From the NCBI GenBank assembly GCA_965246745.1, contig OZ251980.1, forward strand, positions 2,232,001 through 2,296,000: a stretch of 64,000 bases of DNA. The letters are read 5' to 3'. This document shows, in pieces, positions 6,437 through 14,733 of the stretch. The first letter of the stretch is position 1; each line of letters begins with the position of its first letter. Made by a program: the position numbers and the translations under genes. Source of the DNA: JANXMY01 sp965246745. Lineage in GTDB: Bacteria > Armatimonadota > Armatimonadia > Armatimonadales > Capsulimonadaceae. The notes under the pieces were generated by a model. That model was not told where the DNA came from, did not search any database, and worked only from the letters and a program-made list of their open reading frames with translations.

Positions 6437-7384
6437 ATGCTGCCGACCGCCATTCTTGACCGCCTCGCGCCGGGCAGCCGGGTCCTTGTCGCGGGCATGG
6501 GCGGCGGGTACGATGTCGTCTGCGGTTTGCCGCTGTTTCTGGCATTGGAAAGATTGGGCTGCTCGGCTCACCTGGCAAGCTTCAGCTCAACCCCGCTGAA
6601 CGACATTGAAAACGCGGTGCGGCATACCGAAACGCTGTGGGAAATCACGGCGCAGTCGGCGCGGCCTTCGTATTTCCCGGAAGGCTGGCTGGCCCGCTGG
6701 CTTGCCGGGCGGGGGCAGGACGCTTCGGTGTGGTGCTTTGGGGCAAGCGGCGTCGGGCCGTACCATCAAAGCTACACTTACTTAGCCGCCCATCTGGCCC
6801 TTGATACCGTTATCCTCATAGACGGCGGCGTGGACTCGCTGCTGCGAGGCGATGAGTTTTCGCTGGCGTCCCCGCTGGAAGATGCGCTGTCGCTGGCCGT
6901 CGTCAGCCGCTTAGAAGTCCCGCAAAAGCTGCTCGCCGCGACCGCGTTCAGCGCCGAGCGATTGGACAACATCAGCCACGCGCAGGTGCTGGCCCGGATC
7001 GCCGACCTCACCCGCGCCGGCGCGTTTCACGGCGTTTCCGCCCTGCTCCCGCAGTCGGCGGACGGACAGGCATTTGCCGAGGCCGGCGAGTACATTTTGG
7101 CCCACCAAGCCGGCATGCACCAAAGCGTCGTGCTGGCGTCGCTGCTGTCCGCCCTGCGCGGCGAGTTCGGCGACCAGGTGGTGACGCCGTACACGCAGAA
7201 CACGCCGCCGTGGATTTCGCCGCTGATGACCCTGTTTTGGTTCTTTGATCTCGGCGAAGTCGCCCGGCAAAACCTTTACCTGCCGCGCCTGCAAGCGACG
7301 CAGACATTTCCCGAAGCCGCCGAGCGCTTGGGAGAGTTTATGAAAACGCGTCCGAGGCGCGGCTGGGAAAGCATTCCGATTTGA
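6437..7384 (+). CDS. DUF1152 family protein
   Basis: A 315-residue soluble protein matching DUF1152, a widespread uncharacterised family: GSRVLVAGMGGGYDVVCGLPL near the N-terminus in Rossmann-like form, ILIDGGVDSLLRGDE in the middle (the family's acidic turn), a conserved AHQAGMHQSVVLASL, and TLFWFFDLGEVARQNLYL near the end. The Gly-rich start resembles a nucleotide-binding loop, but no activity is established. The ATG at 6437 is preceded by GAGGG and lies after the RNA terminator; the longer open frame from 6341 is an artefact of the RNA. It is followed 33 bases later by ribonuclease Z. Confidence 0.8.
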   Translation: MLPTAILDRLAPGSRVLVAGMGGGYDVVCGLPLFLALERLGCSAHLASFSSTPLNDIENAVRHTETLWEITAQSARPSYFPEGWLARWLAGRGQDASVWCFGASGVGPYHQSYTYLAAHLALDTVILIDGGVDSLLRGDEFSLASPLEDALSLAVVSRLEVPQKLLAATAFSAERLDNISHAQVLARIADLTRAGAFHGVSALLPQSADGQAFAEAGEYILAHQAGMHQSVVLASLLSALRGEFGDQVVTPYTQNTPPWISPLMTLFWFFDLGEVARQNLYLPRLQATQTFPEAAERLGEFMKTRPRRGWESIPI

Positions 7385-7417
7385 GAAAGCATTCCGAGTG
7401 AAGCGAAACGTGATACG

Positions 7418-8350
7418 ATGAAACTGACGTTTTTGGGAACCGGGGCGGGGTCGCCGAGTCTTGCGCGGAATGTGTCGGCGCTGGCCTTGCAGTGGCCGCA
7501 GCGGGCGGCGCTGTGGCTGTTTGATGCGGGGGAAGGGACGCAGCAGCAGGTGCTGCGGTCTTCGGTCAAGCTGAGCCAATTAGAGCAGGTCTATGTGACC
7601 CACCTGCACGGGGACCATGTGTTCGGCCTGCCGGGGCTTTTAGCAAGCCGGTCGGCGGCGCAGGATGTGTCCGCCCCGCTGACGATCTTCGGGCCGGCGG
7701 GGCTGGAAGACTGGCTGCGGCTGACCCTGCGCGTGACCGCGACCGGGCTGAAGTTCCCGCTGCACTTCGTGACGGTTTCCGAAGGCTTGGTTTATGAAGA
7801 CGACGCGCGGGAAGTCTTTTGCCGGCGCTTAAATCACCGGGTGGCTTCCTACGGCTACGCGGTGCGCGAAAAGCCGCGACCGGGCACGTTTGACGCCGAC
7901 CGGGCCAAAGCGCTCGGGGTCCCGTTCGGCCCGCTGTTTGGGGTGCTGAAGTCCGGAGGCTGCGTGACACTCGCCGACGGGCGCGTCGTAGACGGCAGCG
8001 GGCTGGTCGGGCCGCCGCGTCCGGGCCGCAGCGTGGTCGTCTGCGGCGACACCGGAGTCACCCCGGCGGCGGCGCAGCTTGCGGCCGGGGCGGACGTGCT
8101 GGTGCATGAAGCGACGTTTCTCAGCGAGCAGCGGGACCGGGCCGTCGCCGCCGGGCATTCCACCGCCGCCGAAGCCGCCGCCGTGGCCCGAGACGCCGGG
8201 GTCGGGACGCTGATTTTAACTCATATCAGTGCCCGCTACGAGTCCGACGCGCCGCCCCGCGCGTCCGACCTGCTGGCCGAAGCGCAGACGATCTTTCCAA
8301 ACACCCTGCTGGCCCACGATTTCTGGTCGTTTGACGCCGCCGCGCCCTAA
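7418..8350 (+). CDS. rnz: Ribonuclease Z (tRNA 3' endonuclease)
   Basis: A 310-residue metallo-beta-lactamase-fold enzyme that cuts pre-tRNA after the discriminator base. The zinc ligands are in place: THLHGDH at 61-67, GDTG in the second half, HEATF, and a final LTHISARY. The N-terminus MKLTFLGTGAGSPS and FDAGEGTQQQ are typical of ElaC-type RNase Z, as is the length. It is probably co-transcribed with DUF1152. Its substrate class (tRNA-shaped RNA) makes its location 1 kb downstream of two tRNA-mimicking RNA modules notable, although a functional link is only inferred. Confidence 0.93.
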   Translation: MKLTFLGTGAGSPSLARNVSALALQWPQRAALWLFDAGEGTQQQVLRSSVKLSQLEQVYVTHLHGDHVFGLPGLLASRSAAQDVSAPLTIFGPAGLEDWLRLTLRVTATGLKFPLHFVTVSEGLVYEDDAREVFCRRLNHRVASYGYAVREKPRPGTFDADRAKALGVPFGPLFGVLKSGGCVTLADGRVVDGSGLVGPPRPGRSVVVCGDTGVTPAAAQLAAGADVLVHEATFLSEQRDRAVAAGHSTAAEAAAVARDAGVGTLILTHISARYESDAPPRASDLLAEAQTIFPNTLLAHDFWSFDAAAP

Positions 8351-8411
8351 CAGTAACTGCTCTGCCTCGCCCCGGTGGAACTTTTCGGGGACGTTTTTTG
8401 TCTTTAACGAT

Positions 8412-9137
8412 ATGGAATACACACAGAATGACAAAAGTTATAAAAGCCGGAGCCGCCTGCCGGCGTTCTGGCGGCCCGTGCTGATGGCGGCGCTGGCGCT
8501 CGGGATTTGGGGCGTGGTCACGCTGCTGGCCGGGCCGGGCCGGGCGCGGCCGGCGGCCAACGAAGTCAAGCCGACGGAGGCGATCCTGCCGCTGACCGCG
8601 CCGGCGGGGCGGGAAGTCGCCACTTTTGCCGGCGGCTGTTTTTGGGCGATGCAGGCGGAGTTCGGACGCTTGAAAGGCGTTGAAAAGGTTGACGCGGGGT
8701 ACGCCGGCGGGCACGGGGCGAACCCGACCTACGAAGCGGTCTGCTCGGACACGACCGGGTATGCCGAGGCCGTCCAGGTGGTTTACAACCCGAAAGTGAT
8801 TTCCTACCGCGACTTGATGCGCGTGTTTCTGAAAGCGCACAACCCGACGACATTGGACCGGCAGGGCAACGATGCCGGCAATTCGTATCGGTCGGCGATT
8901 TTTTATCACACCAAGCTGCAAAAGGCCGACGCGCTGGCGGCGATTGCCGAGACAAACGCGTCGCACTTTTGGTCCGATCCGATCGTCACCCAGGTCGTCC
9001 CGTACACGGGCTTTCATGAAGCCGAAGCGTACCACCAGAATTATTTCGCGCACAATCCCGATCAGCCGTACTGCGCGGGCGTGGTTGCCCCTGAAGTGGC
9101 CCGGTTCGAGGGGCTGAACAAGGGGCGGCTGAAGTAG
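8412..9137 (+). CDS. msrA: Peptide methionine sulfoxide reductase MsrA, membrane-anchored
   Basis: A 241-residue protein reducing methionine-S-sulfoxide. The catalytic motif GGCFWA has Cys76; TFAGGCFW, GYAGGHGANPTYEAVCS and a C-terminal YCAGVV with a candidate resolving Cys are all seen. Unlike cytosolic MsrA, residues 20-42 form a hydrophobic anchor followed by a Pro/Ala linker, placing the enzyme outside the cytoplasmic membrane for repair of envelope proteins. The start at 8412 is chosen because it gives exactly this positively charged lead plus anchor; the longer open frame from 8229 overlaps rnz. Confidence 0.92.
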   Translation: MEYTQNDKSYKSRSRLPAFWRPVLMAALALGIWGVVTLLAGPGRARPAANEVKPTEAILPLTAPAGREVATFAGGCFWAMQAEFGRLKGVEKVDAGYAGGHGANPTYEAVCSDTTGYAEAVQVVYNPKVISYRDLMRVFLKAHNPTTLDRQGNDAGNSYRSAIFYHTKLQKADALAAIAETNASHFWSDPIVTQVVPYTGFHEAEAYHQNYFAHNPDQPYCAGVVAPEVARFEGLNKGRLK

Positions 9138-9168
9138 ACCTGCCCCCGGCACAAGTGCCGGGGCAGGT
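9138..9168. terminator. Hairpin between convergent msrA and the acidic protein gene
   Basis: ACCTGCCCCCGGCAC (9138-9152) pairs with GTGCCGGGGCAGGT (9155-9168) around a 2-base turn. There is no long T-run on either side, so it may terminate weakly or protect 3' ends. Confidence 0.6.
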
Positions 9169-9791
9169 TACTTCATTGCTCCGCTGGCGTCCAGCGCATC
9201 GTCGGCGGTCATCGGGGCGCGGGTCTTCACCGGAATGCGGTCCGGGGTCGGCTCGCGGTCGGCGTCCGGGTCGGTCGAGACGGCGTGGGCAAACGGCTCG
9301 GAGTCCGCTGCGAGCTTGCCCCGCGCGTCGTCTTTGCCTTCGTCCGCGTCATCGTCGTAGTCGTCCAGCTCCTCGTCGTCGGCCAGCGGCCGCCCTTGCA
9401 GGCGGAGCACCCGGTCGGGAATGGCTTCGACTTGAAAGCCGCCTGCGCCGAGGTCCTGCGGCAGATGCGTCCCGAAGCCCCGCGCAATGCCCGCCACGGT
9501 TCCCGAGCCGTCGGTGCCGAGAAGGCCGTCTTCGTCCGCCGCCGAGTAAAAGTCGGCTTCGTCGCGTCCGGCATCGGGCGCGGGGTCGGTTTCCAGCATT
9601 TCCGCCTCAAAATCCCCCTCGCCGCCGTCCACATCGTTCGGCGAGCGCTCCGGCGGCGTCAAAAAGACGGCATCGCCGGCGTGCTTTTCCACAATATCCC
9701 CGAGGCTGCCGATTTGATTGGTGTCCTCGTCAAACAGCGCGTGATGAATTGTATCATGCTTGTCGAATCGCTCTGTCATGTCTTCTGCCAT
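9168..9791 (-). CDS. Highly acidic hypothetical protein
   Basis: A 207-residue protein with no family I recognise. It is strongly acidic and low in complexity: DVDGGEGDFEAEMLETDP, EELDDYDDDADEG and many Asp/Pro near the C-terminus, so it is probably largely disordered. The N-terminal MTERFDKHDTIHHALF could be an amphipathic helix. The ATG at 9791 is chosen because CAGGAG stands 6 bases before it; an upstream ATG at 9863 would lack a ribosome-binding site and overlap the divergent promoter. Such acidic proteins in stress-rich neighbourhoods can act in desiccation or salt tolerance, but nothing here proves it. Confidence 0.6.
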   Translation of the reverse strand: MAEDMTERFDKHDTIHHALFDEDTNQIGSLGDIVEKHAGDAVFLTPPERSPNDVDGGEGDFEAEMLETDPAPDAGRDEADFYSAADEDGLLGTDGSGTVAGIARGFGTHLPQDLGAGGFQVEAIPDRVLRLQGRPLADDEELDDYDDDADEGKDDARGKLAADSEPFAHAVSTDPDADREPTPDRIPVKTRAPMTADDALDASGAMK

Positions 9792-9856
9792 AAGTTTCTC
9801 CTGCGCCTGCACTGATACGCGGAGTTTACCCGGCGGGCGTTTGCCGGCAAACTTGA

Positions 9857-9885
9857 TTGACAAACCCGGCGGTATCGGTTAGAAT
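9857..9885 (+). promoter_or_regulatory. Promoter of the epimerase gene, implying a leaderless mRNA
   Basis: TTGACA (9857-9862), 17 bp, TAGAAT (9880-9885). The start codon at 9893 is seven bases past the -10 box, so transcription would begin at or next to the A of ATG. Confidence 0.65.
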
Positions 9886-9892
9886 GACGGGT

Positions 9893-10759
9893 ATGAAACT
9901 GGCCGTCATCACCGATGAAATTGACGCCGACCTCGGGCACGCGCTGGATGTCATGGCCGAATACGGCATCCGGGGCGCGGAGCTGCGTCAGCTTTGGGAC
10001 AAAAACATCAGCGATGCCCCCCGCGATTACTGGGAGCGGGCCAAGCGCGAGCTGGACGCGCGGGGTATGACCGTCGCGGGAATCGCGTCGCCGTTTTACA
10101 AGTGTCCCCTGCCGGGCACCGTGCCGGGCGGCCCCGCCGGGCCGCTCCACAGCGCATCGGCCCGGGGCCTGGGCGACCAGATCGCGCTTTTGGAACGCTG
10201 CCTGGAAGCCGCGCACTTTTTCGGCACCACGCTGGTTCGCACGTTTTCGTTCTGGAAAGACGGCCCGCTGACCCCGGAGCAGGAAGAAATAATCGCCGAC
10301 GCTTACGCCGAGCCGGCGGCGATGGCCGAGCGTGCCGGGATGGTGCTCGGCATTGAAAACGAGCACGCCTGCTGCCTGGGAACCGGGGCGCAGACCGCCC
10401 GCGTATTGGAAGAAATCGCGTCGCCGTCGGTCCGCGCCCTTTGGGACCCCGGCAATGCGCTGATGGCCGGCGAAGTGCCGTTCCCGGACGGCTACGCGGC
10501 CATTCGGGATTTTCTGGTCCATGTCCACATCAAAGACGCGGCGGTCCCCGCCGGCGGCCTGGTTCCCGAATGGACCGTGGTAGGGCAGGGCGTGATAGAT
10601 TTCGCCGGTCAGCTTGCCGCGCTCCAAGCCGCCGGCTACGCAGGCTGGCTGTCGCTGGAAACCCACTACGCCGGCTTGTCCGCGCCGGGAATGTCCGACA
10701 AAGAAGCGTCGTCGCGGGCGTGTCTAGCCGGCTTGCAGCGCCTTTTGGCGAGCGTGTAA
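9893..10759 (+). CDS. Xylose isomerase-like TIM-barrel epimerase/isomerase
   Basis: A 288-residue protein of the AP-endonuclease-2/xylose-isomerase-like barrel superfamily. Metal-ligand positions expected in sugar phosphate isomerases/epimerases are visible: Glu in GIENEHAC, Asp in RALWDPGNA, HVHIKDA with its His/Asp, and Glu in WLSLETHY. It probably interconverts a sugar or polyol derivative using a divalent metal; the substrate is unknown. No Shine-Dalgarno precedes the ATG, but a near-consensus promoter ends seven bases before it, so a leaderless message is likely (an in-frame ATG at 9884 lies inside the -10 box). A second, distant member of the superfamily is at 38404. Confidence 0.8.
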   Translation: MKLAVITDEIDADLGHALDVMAEYGIRGAELRQLWDKNISDAPRDYWERAKRELDARGMTVAGIASPFYKCPLPGTVPGGPAGPLHSASARGLGDQIALLERCLEAAHFFGTTLVRTFSFWKDGPLTPEQEEIIADAYAEPAAMAERAGMVLGIENEHACCLGTGAQTARVLEEIASPSVRALWDPGNALMAGEVPFPDGYAAIRDFLVHVHIKDAAVPAGGLVPEWTVVGQGVIDFAGQLAALQAAGYAGWLSLETHYAGLSAPGMSDKEASSRACLAGLQRLLASV

Positions 10760-10838
10760 ACGGCAGAGAGCCATGTGCCGAAGCACATGGTTTCTGAACG
10801 CTAATTCAACAAACCCACTCAAGGAACCACCCACCTTC

Positions 10839-12491
10839 ATGTCACTGAACTCTTTTCGCACCGGCCTCGGCACCATCAGCAGCAGCCCTGTCGGCAAATG
10901 GGTACTTTTCGCCATCGGCGTCCTGCTCGTTTCCAGCCTGGTGCTGTCCGGGGTCGGCACCGGCACCAACTTGGCCGGCCTGACCGCCGCCCAGCCGGGC
11001 GGACAGGCCGGCACAGATGTCGTGGCCCTTGTCAACGGCGACCCGATCACCCGCGAAGAATACGAAGCCCTGCGGAGCACGCTTCAGGGACAAAGCGAGA
11101 TGACCGGGCGCACGTTCACCCCGATGGACAACGCCGCCGTTCTCAACGAGATCATCGGCGCGAAGCTGCAATTACAGCAGGCCAAAAAAGCCGGCTTGAC
11201 GGTTTCCGACACCGAAGTCACTCAGCGGCGGGCGGCGATTGTGGACGAAAGCGGCCTGCGCCAAAAACTCAGCCTGCCCGCAAGCGCCTCGCTGACCGAT
11301 ATTGACACCGCCCTGACCCGCTCCGGCAACCGCACCCTCGAAGACCAGGTTCCCGACGACCGCATCCGCCAGCTTCTTTTGATCGGCGATCCGCTGAGCG
11401 GCCAGATCGGCAAGTTCCAGCAGTCGTTTCTCCGAGCCGCCGCCGTGTCCGACGCCGACGCCGCCCAGTTTTACACCAAGTTCCACACCCGGCACATTCT
11501 GATCGGCAACAAAACCCGCTCCGATACCCAGGCCAAAGCCCAGGCGGCGGAGATCGTCGCCAAAGCCAAAGCCCCCGGCGCGGATTTCGCCGCGCTCGCC
11601 AAGCAGTACTCCGACGACCTCGGCTCAAAAGCCAAAGGCGGCGACGACGGCTTTATTGACCAGACCACGCGCTATGTCCCCGAGTTTAAGCTGGCCGCGT
11701 TCAGCTTGAAGCCCGGCGAAGTCACCCGCGACCCGGTGGCGTCCCCCCAGTACGGCTACTTCATCATCAAGCTCGACGCCGTTCAAACCAAGTTGCCGGC
11801 GGACTACGCCAAAAACAAAGCCAAGTATTTAGACAGCATCAAGCAGCAAAAAGCGCAGGACAAATACCAGGCCGAGATGGCAAGCCTCCGCACCGCCGCG
11901 AAAATTGATGTCAAGGACCCCGCGCTGGCCGGCGACCGGGCCGTCGCCGAAGCCCAGCAAAGCGGCAGCCTCGCCGCCGCCCGGCCGAAGCTGCAAGCCG
12001 CGCTGGCCTCGTACCGGCAGGCGCTGAAAGCTAACCCGCCCGCGCTGCAAAAAGCAAGCCTGAACGCCTCGCTCGGCCTGGTCTATCAAGCCCTGGGGCA
12101 GCTCCCGGAAGCGATCACGGCCAACCAAGCCGCGCTGGCGCTCCGGCCCGATGCCGCCCTCGCGCTGACCACCGGCCGGATGTGCCTGCAAGCCAAGCAA
12201 ACGGCCTCGGCGGTTGCCAGCTTCCAAAAAGCGTCCCAGCTTGCCTGGAACGACCAAAGCACGCACATTCAGTTGGTGAGCTTGTTTCAGCAGGCCGGCC
12301 GATCTGATTTATCCGCCAAAGAAGGCGACTGGCTGAAACAGTACGCCAAAAACCACCCGGCAGCCGGCGGCGGTCTGCCCGGTATGCCCGGCCAGCCGGG
12401 AATGCCGAATGCTCTTCCCGGCAGCGCGGTTCCGCAGCCCGCCGGCTCAGTGCATGTCGCCGTGCCCCCGGCCCGCAAGCCCGCGCAGTAG
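10839..12491 (+). CDS. SurA/PpiD-like peptidyl-prolyl isomerase with TPR tail
   Basis: A 550-residue extracytoplasmic foldase. Order: cytoplasmic lead, one transmembrane anchor (about 19-42), a SurA-N-type chaperone domain (VNGDPITREEYEALR, then EIIGAKLQLQQAKKAG), a parvulin domain starting FHTRHILI with FAALAKQYSDDLGSKAKGGD and a YGYFIIKLD end, then two to three TPR-like repeats (LGLVYQALGQLPEAI, AALALRPDAA), and a Pro/Gly/Met-rich tail (PGMPGQPGMPN). Parvulin plus TPR in one chain is unusual for PpiD but occurs in deep-branching phyla. It acts on secreted or envelope proteins. AAGGAACC precedes the ATG. Confidence 0.85.
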   Translation: MSLNSFRTGLGTISSSPVGKWVLFAIGVLLVSSLVLSGVGTGTNLAGLTAAQPGGQAGTDVVALVNGDPITREEYEALRSTLQGQSEMTGRTFTPMDNAAVLNEIIGAKLQLQQAKKAGLTVSDTEVTQRRAAIVDESGLRQKLSLPASASLTDIDTALTRSGNRTLEDQVPDDRIRQLLLIGDPLSGQIGKFQQSFLRAAAVSDADAAQFYTKFHTRHILIGNKTRSDTQAKAQAAEIVAKAKAPGADFAALAKQYSDDLGSKAKGGDDGFIDQTTRYVPEFKLAAFSLKPGEVTRDPVASPQYGYFIIKLDAVQTKLPADYAKNKAKYLDSIKQQKAQDKYQAEMASLRTAAKIDVKDPALAGDRAVAEAQQSGSLAAARPKLQAALASYRQALKANPPALQKASLNASLGLVYQALGQLPEAITANQAALALRPDAALALTTGRMCLQAKQTASAVASFQKASQLAWNDQSTHIQLVSLFQQAGRSDLSAKEGDWLKQYAKNHPAAGGGLPGMPGQPGMPNALPGSAVPQPAGSVHVAVPPARKPAQ

Positions 12492-12550
12492 AGGAAGAGG
12501 CGTGCTGACGGGAACGAGGGCATTGATTGTTGCGAGGGTGTTGATTGTTG

Positions 12551-12801
12551 CGAGGGCATAATTAACGAGGGCGTTGGTTGTTGACGAGGGCGTGATGTAC
12601 GAGGGCGTGAACGCCCTCGCTGGGGAGCGCGGACGCTAAGGTCCCGCCTGCGCGGGACAAGAATAGGATAGGATTAGGACTATCTTATGTCTTCCGCCAC
12701 GCAGGTGGCGGCTTGGCGTCTGCGCCCCCCAGCGCGGGCGTTTACGCCCTCGTACATCACGCCCTCGTCAACAACCAACGCCCTCGTTAATTATGCCCTC
12801 G
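12551..12801. repeat. Giant perfect palindrome, RAYT-associated family D copy 1
   Basis: Arms 12551-12608 and 12744-12801 are 58 bases long and exactly complementary. Each is built from repeats of CGAGGGCGT-type units (CGAGGGCATAATTAA, CGAGGGCGTTGGTTGTTGA, CGAGGGCGTGATGTA). Between the arms lie two further hairpins, GTCCCGCCTGCGCGGGAC and CGCCACGCAGGTGGCG, and the short palindrome GGGCGTGAACGCCC. It lies directly upstream of the IS200-like transposase gene. The rest of the gap 12492-12881 holds only more GAGGG-type units. Confidence 0.85.
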
Positions 12802-12881
12802 CACACGGTGCGGGACAAAAGCAAAATGTAGGAAGAAAAGAAAAACAGTCTGAAGAAAAACAGTCTACGGAGGGACGAAAA

Positions 12882-13301
12882 ATGCGACGGAATAAATTGG
12901 AGATTTGCCTGCATTTTGTGTGGGCGACCTGGGACCGGCTGCCGCTGGTCACAGGCGAAATCGAGCGCGAAGTGTACCGCTGCCTGGAGCAAGCGTGCCG
13001 GGACGAGCAGTGCGACGTGCTGGCAGTCGGCGGAATGCCCGACCATGTGCATCTGCTGGTGCTGGGGCATAACACAACCACGGCGGCCGGATTGATGAAC
13101 CATGTGAAAGGCGGCTCGTCGCGCTTTGTTTCGGACACGCTGCGGCCCGGACAGTGGTTCGCCTGGCAGGGCAGTTACGGCTGCTTTTCCGTCAGCCGCA
13201 GCCATCGCCGCCGCGTTATTAACTACATCCAAAACCAAAAACAGCACCACGCCGACGGCGAACTCTGGCCCGACGCCGAGGAAACCGGCGAAATCTTTTA
13301 A
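12882..13301 (+). CDS. REP-associated tyrosine transposase (RAYT, IS200-like Y1 family)
   Basis: A 139-residue single-domain HUH transposase. The metal-binding HUH motif is HVH at 55-57 in GMPDHVHLLV; the catalytic Tyr is in INYIQNQKQHH (Tyr115); WQGSYGCFSVSRS is the RAYT-typical segment. RAYT proteins nick single-stranded REP hairpins and are normally single-copy and domesticated. GGAGGG precedes the ATG at 12882, so the longer frame from 12687 through the repeat is rejected. The gene is framed by family D palindromes (12551-12801 and 14358-14513), its presumed substrates. rsmI follows 109 bases downstream. Confidence 0.9.
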   Translation: MRRNKLEICLHFVWATWDRLPLVTGEIEREVYRCLEQACRDEQCDVLAVGGMPDHVHLLVLGHNTTTAAGLMNHVKGGSSRFVSDTLRPGQWFAWQGSYGCFSVSRSHRRRVINYIQNQKQHHADGELWPDAEETGEIF

Positions 13302-13410
13302 TCTTACACTGAACTCCTCTGCTTTACCCTCGGCAGCTTGGCGTCCGCGCCCTCGTTATATTTACGCCCTCGCACACACAAACGCCCCCAATTTTCTTTC
13401 CAACACGCTC

Positions 13411-14289
13411 ATGCCCGGAACCCTTTACATCGTTTCCACGCCCATCGGCAACCTTGAAGACATCACCCTTCGCGCCCTGCGGCTTTTGAAGGAAGCCGAC
13501 CTGGTGGCCGCCGAAGACACGCGCCATACCCGCATGCTGCTGTCCCACTTCGCCATCGCGACCCCGCTGGTCGCGTACCATCAGCATTCCGACGCCGGCC
13601 GGGCCGAGAATTTGGTCCGGCAGATGACCGAGGGCGGCAAAACCATCGCGCTTGTCACCGACGCCGGCACGCCCGGCGTGTCCGACCCCGGCGTCGAGCT
13701 GGTCCGAGCCGCGCTGGCGGCGAGCGTCCCCGTTGTTCCCATTCCCGGCGCAAGCGCCGCGCTTTGCGCCCTGGTCGGCAGCGGGCTTCCGCCCGCCCGG
13801 TTTGCGTTTGAAGGCTTCCTGCCGCGCACCAAAGGTCCGCGCCGGGCGAAGCTCGCCGCCCTGGCCCGCGCCGAGACGCGGACGCTGATTTTCTACGAAT
13901 CGCCTCAGCGCATCGCCGAAACGCTAGGGGAGATGGCGGCGGCGTTCGGCCCCGAGCGTCCGGCGGCAGTGGGGCGCGAGCTGACCAAAAAGTTCGAGGA
14001 GTTTGTGCGCGGAACGCTGGCCGACGTGTCCGCGCATTTCGCCCGGACCGCCGCGCGGGGCGAGATCACAGTGGTGGTTCAGGGCCTGCCCGGCGACAGC
14101 GACGACGGCGAGCTTTCCGCCGAGGCGGTCTCTGCCGCCGAGCCGCCGACCGTACCCGAAGCCCTCGCCGCCGCGCTGGCGTCGGGCCTGTCCGAGCGCG
14201 ACGCCGTGCGGCAGGTCAGCGCGGACTTGAAAGTCTCCAAGCGCGACGTGTACGCCGCCATGCTGGCCGCTAAGCCTTCCGACAGTTGA
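13411..14289 (+). CDS. rsmI: 16S rRNA (cytidine1402-2'-O)-methyltransferase RsmI
   Basis: A 292-residue tetrapyrrole-methylase-fold enzyme that methylates the ribose of C1402 in 16S rRNA. Diagnostic motifs are the N-terminal GTLYIVSTPIGNLEDIT, AAEDTRHTRMLL, VTDAGTPGVSDPG (SAM site) and PIPGASA. RsmH, which methylates the base of the same nucleotide, lies 1.6 kb downstream in the dcw cluster, so both C1402 enzymes are close neighbours. The region from 13302 to 13410 holds another fragment of family D repeats (GCCCTCG units) and no clear ribosome-binding site, so the ATG at 13411 rests on alignment with the family start. Confidence 0.95.
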   Translation: MPGTLYIVSTPIGNLEDITLRALRLLKEADLVAAEDTRHTRMLLSHFAIATPLVAYHQHSDAGRAENLVRQMTEGGKTIALVTDAGTPGVSDPGVELVRAALAASVPVVPIPGASAALCALVGSGLPPARFAFEGFLPRTKGPRRAKLAALARAETRTLIFYESPQRIAETLGEMAAAFGPERPAAVGRELTKKFEEFVRGTLADVSAHFARTAARGEITVVVQGLPGDSDDGELSAEAVSAAEPPTVPEALAAALASGLSERDAVRQVSADLKVSKRDVYAAMLAAKPSDS

Positions 14290-14299
14290 TGTTCGGCAG

Positions 14300-14640
14300 G
14301 TCCCGAGGGCGCTGGTAACAAGGGCGTTTATGTGTATGAGGGCGTTGATTGTATACGAGGGCGTGAACGCCCTCGCTGGGGGGCGCGGACGCCAAGCCGC
14401 CACCTGCGTGGCGGAAGAGTTCGATTGATTGGTCCTATTCTTGTCCTATTCTTGTCCCGCGCAGGCGGGACCTTAGCGTCCGCGCTCCCCAGCGAGGGCG
14501 TTCACGCCCTCGTACATCACGCCCTCGTAATAATCAACGCCCCCGTTACCGCACACGCCCGCGCAACAATCAACGCCCTCGCAACAATCAACGCCCGCGC
14601 AATCATAATCACGCCCGCGCAATCATCGCACCCTCGTTAT
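14300..14640. repeat. RAYT-associated family D copy 2 plus tandem 17-mer units
   Basis: Arms 14358-14415 and 14456-14513 repeat the family D pattern: GAGGGCGTGAACGCCCTC palindromes at both ends, CTGGGGGGCGCGGACGC opposed by GCGTCCGCGCTCCCCAG, and inner hairpins CCGCCACCTGCGTGGCGG and GTCCCGCGCAGGCGGGAC. From 14514 to about 14620 come degenerate tandem units near 17 bp (CAACAATCAACGCCCTCG and variants). No coding potential is seen in the 14290-14733 gap. Confidence 0.8.
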
Positions 14641-14733
14641 TCCCGCTCTTTCACGTTCGTTTCCGCCTCGCCGTGTGCTACAATACAGCCAAGAGCCGAC
14701 ATATTTTCTGCCGACAAGGAGACTTGGACATTT

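Noticed and set aside
14514..14640. CRISPR-like array of CAACGCCCTCG units
   Set aside because: Units are degenerate, about 17 bp and head-to-tail, and belong to the RAYT-associated palindrome family.
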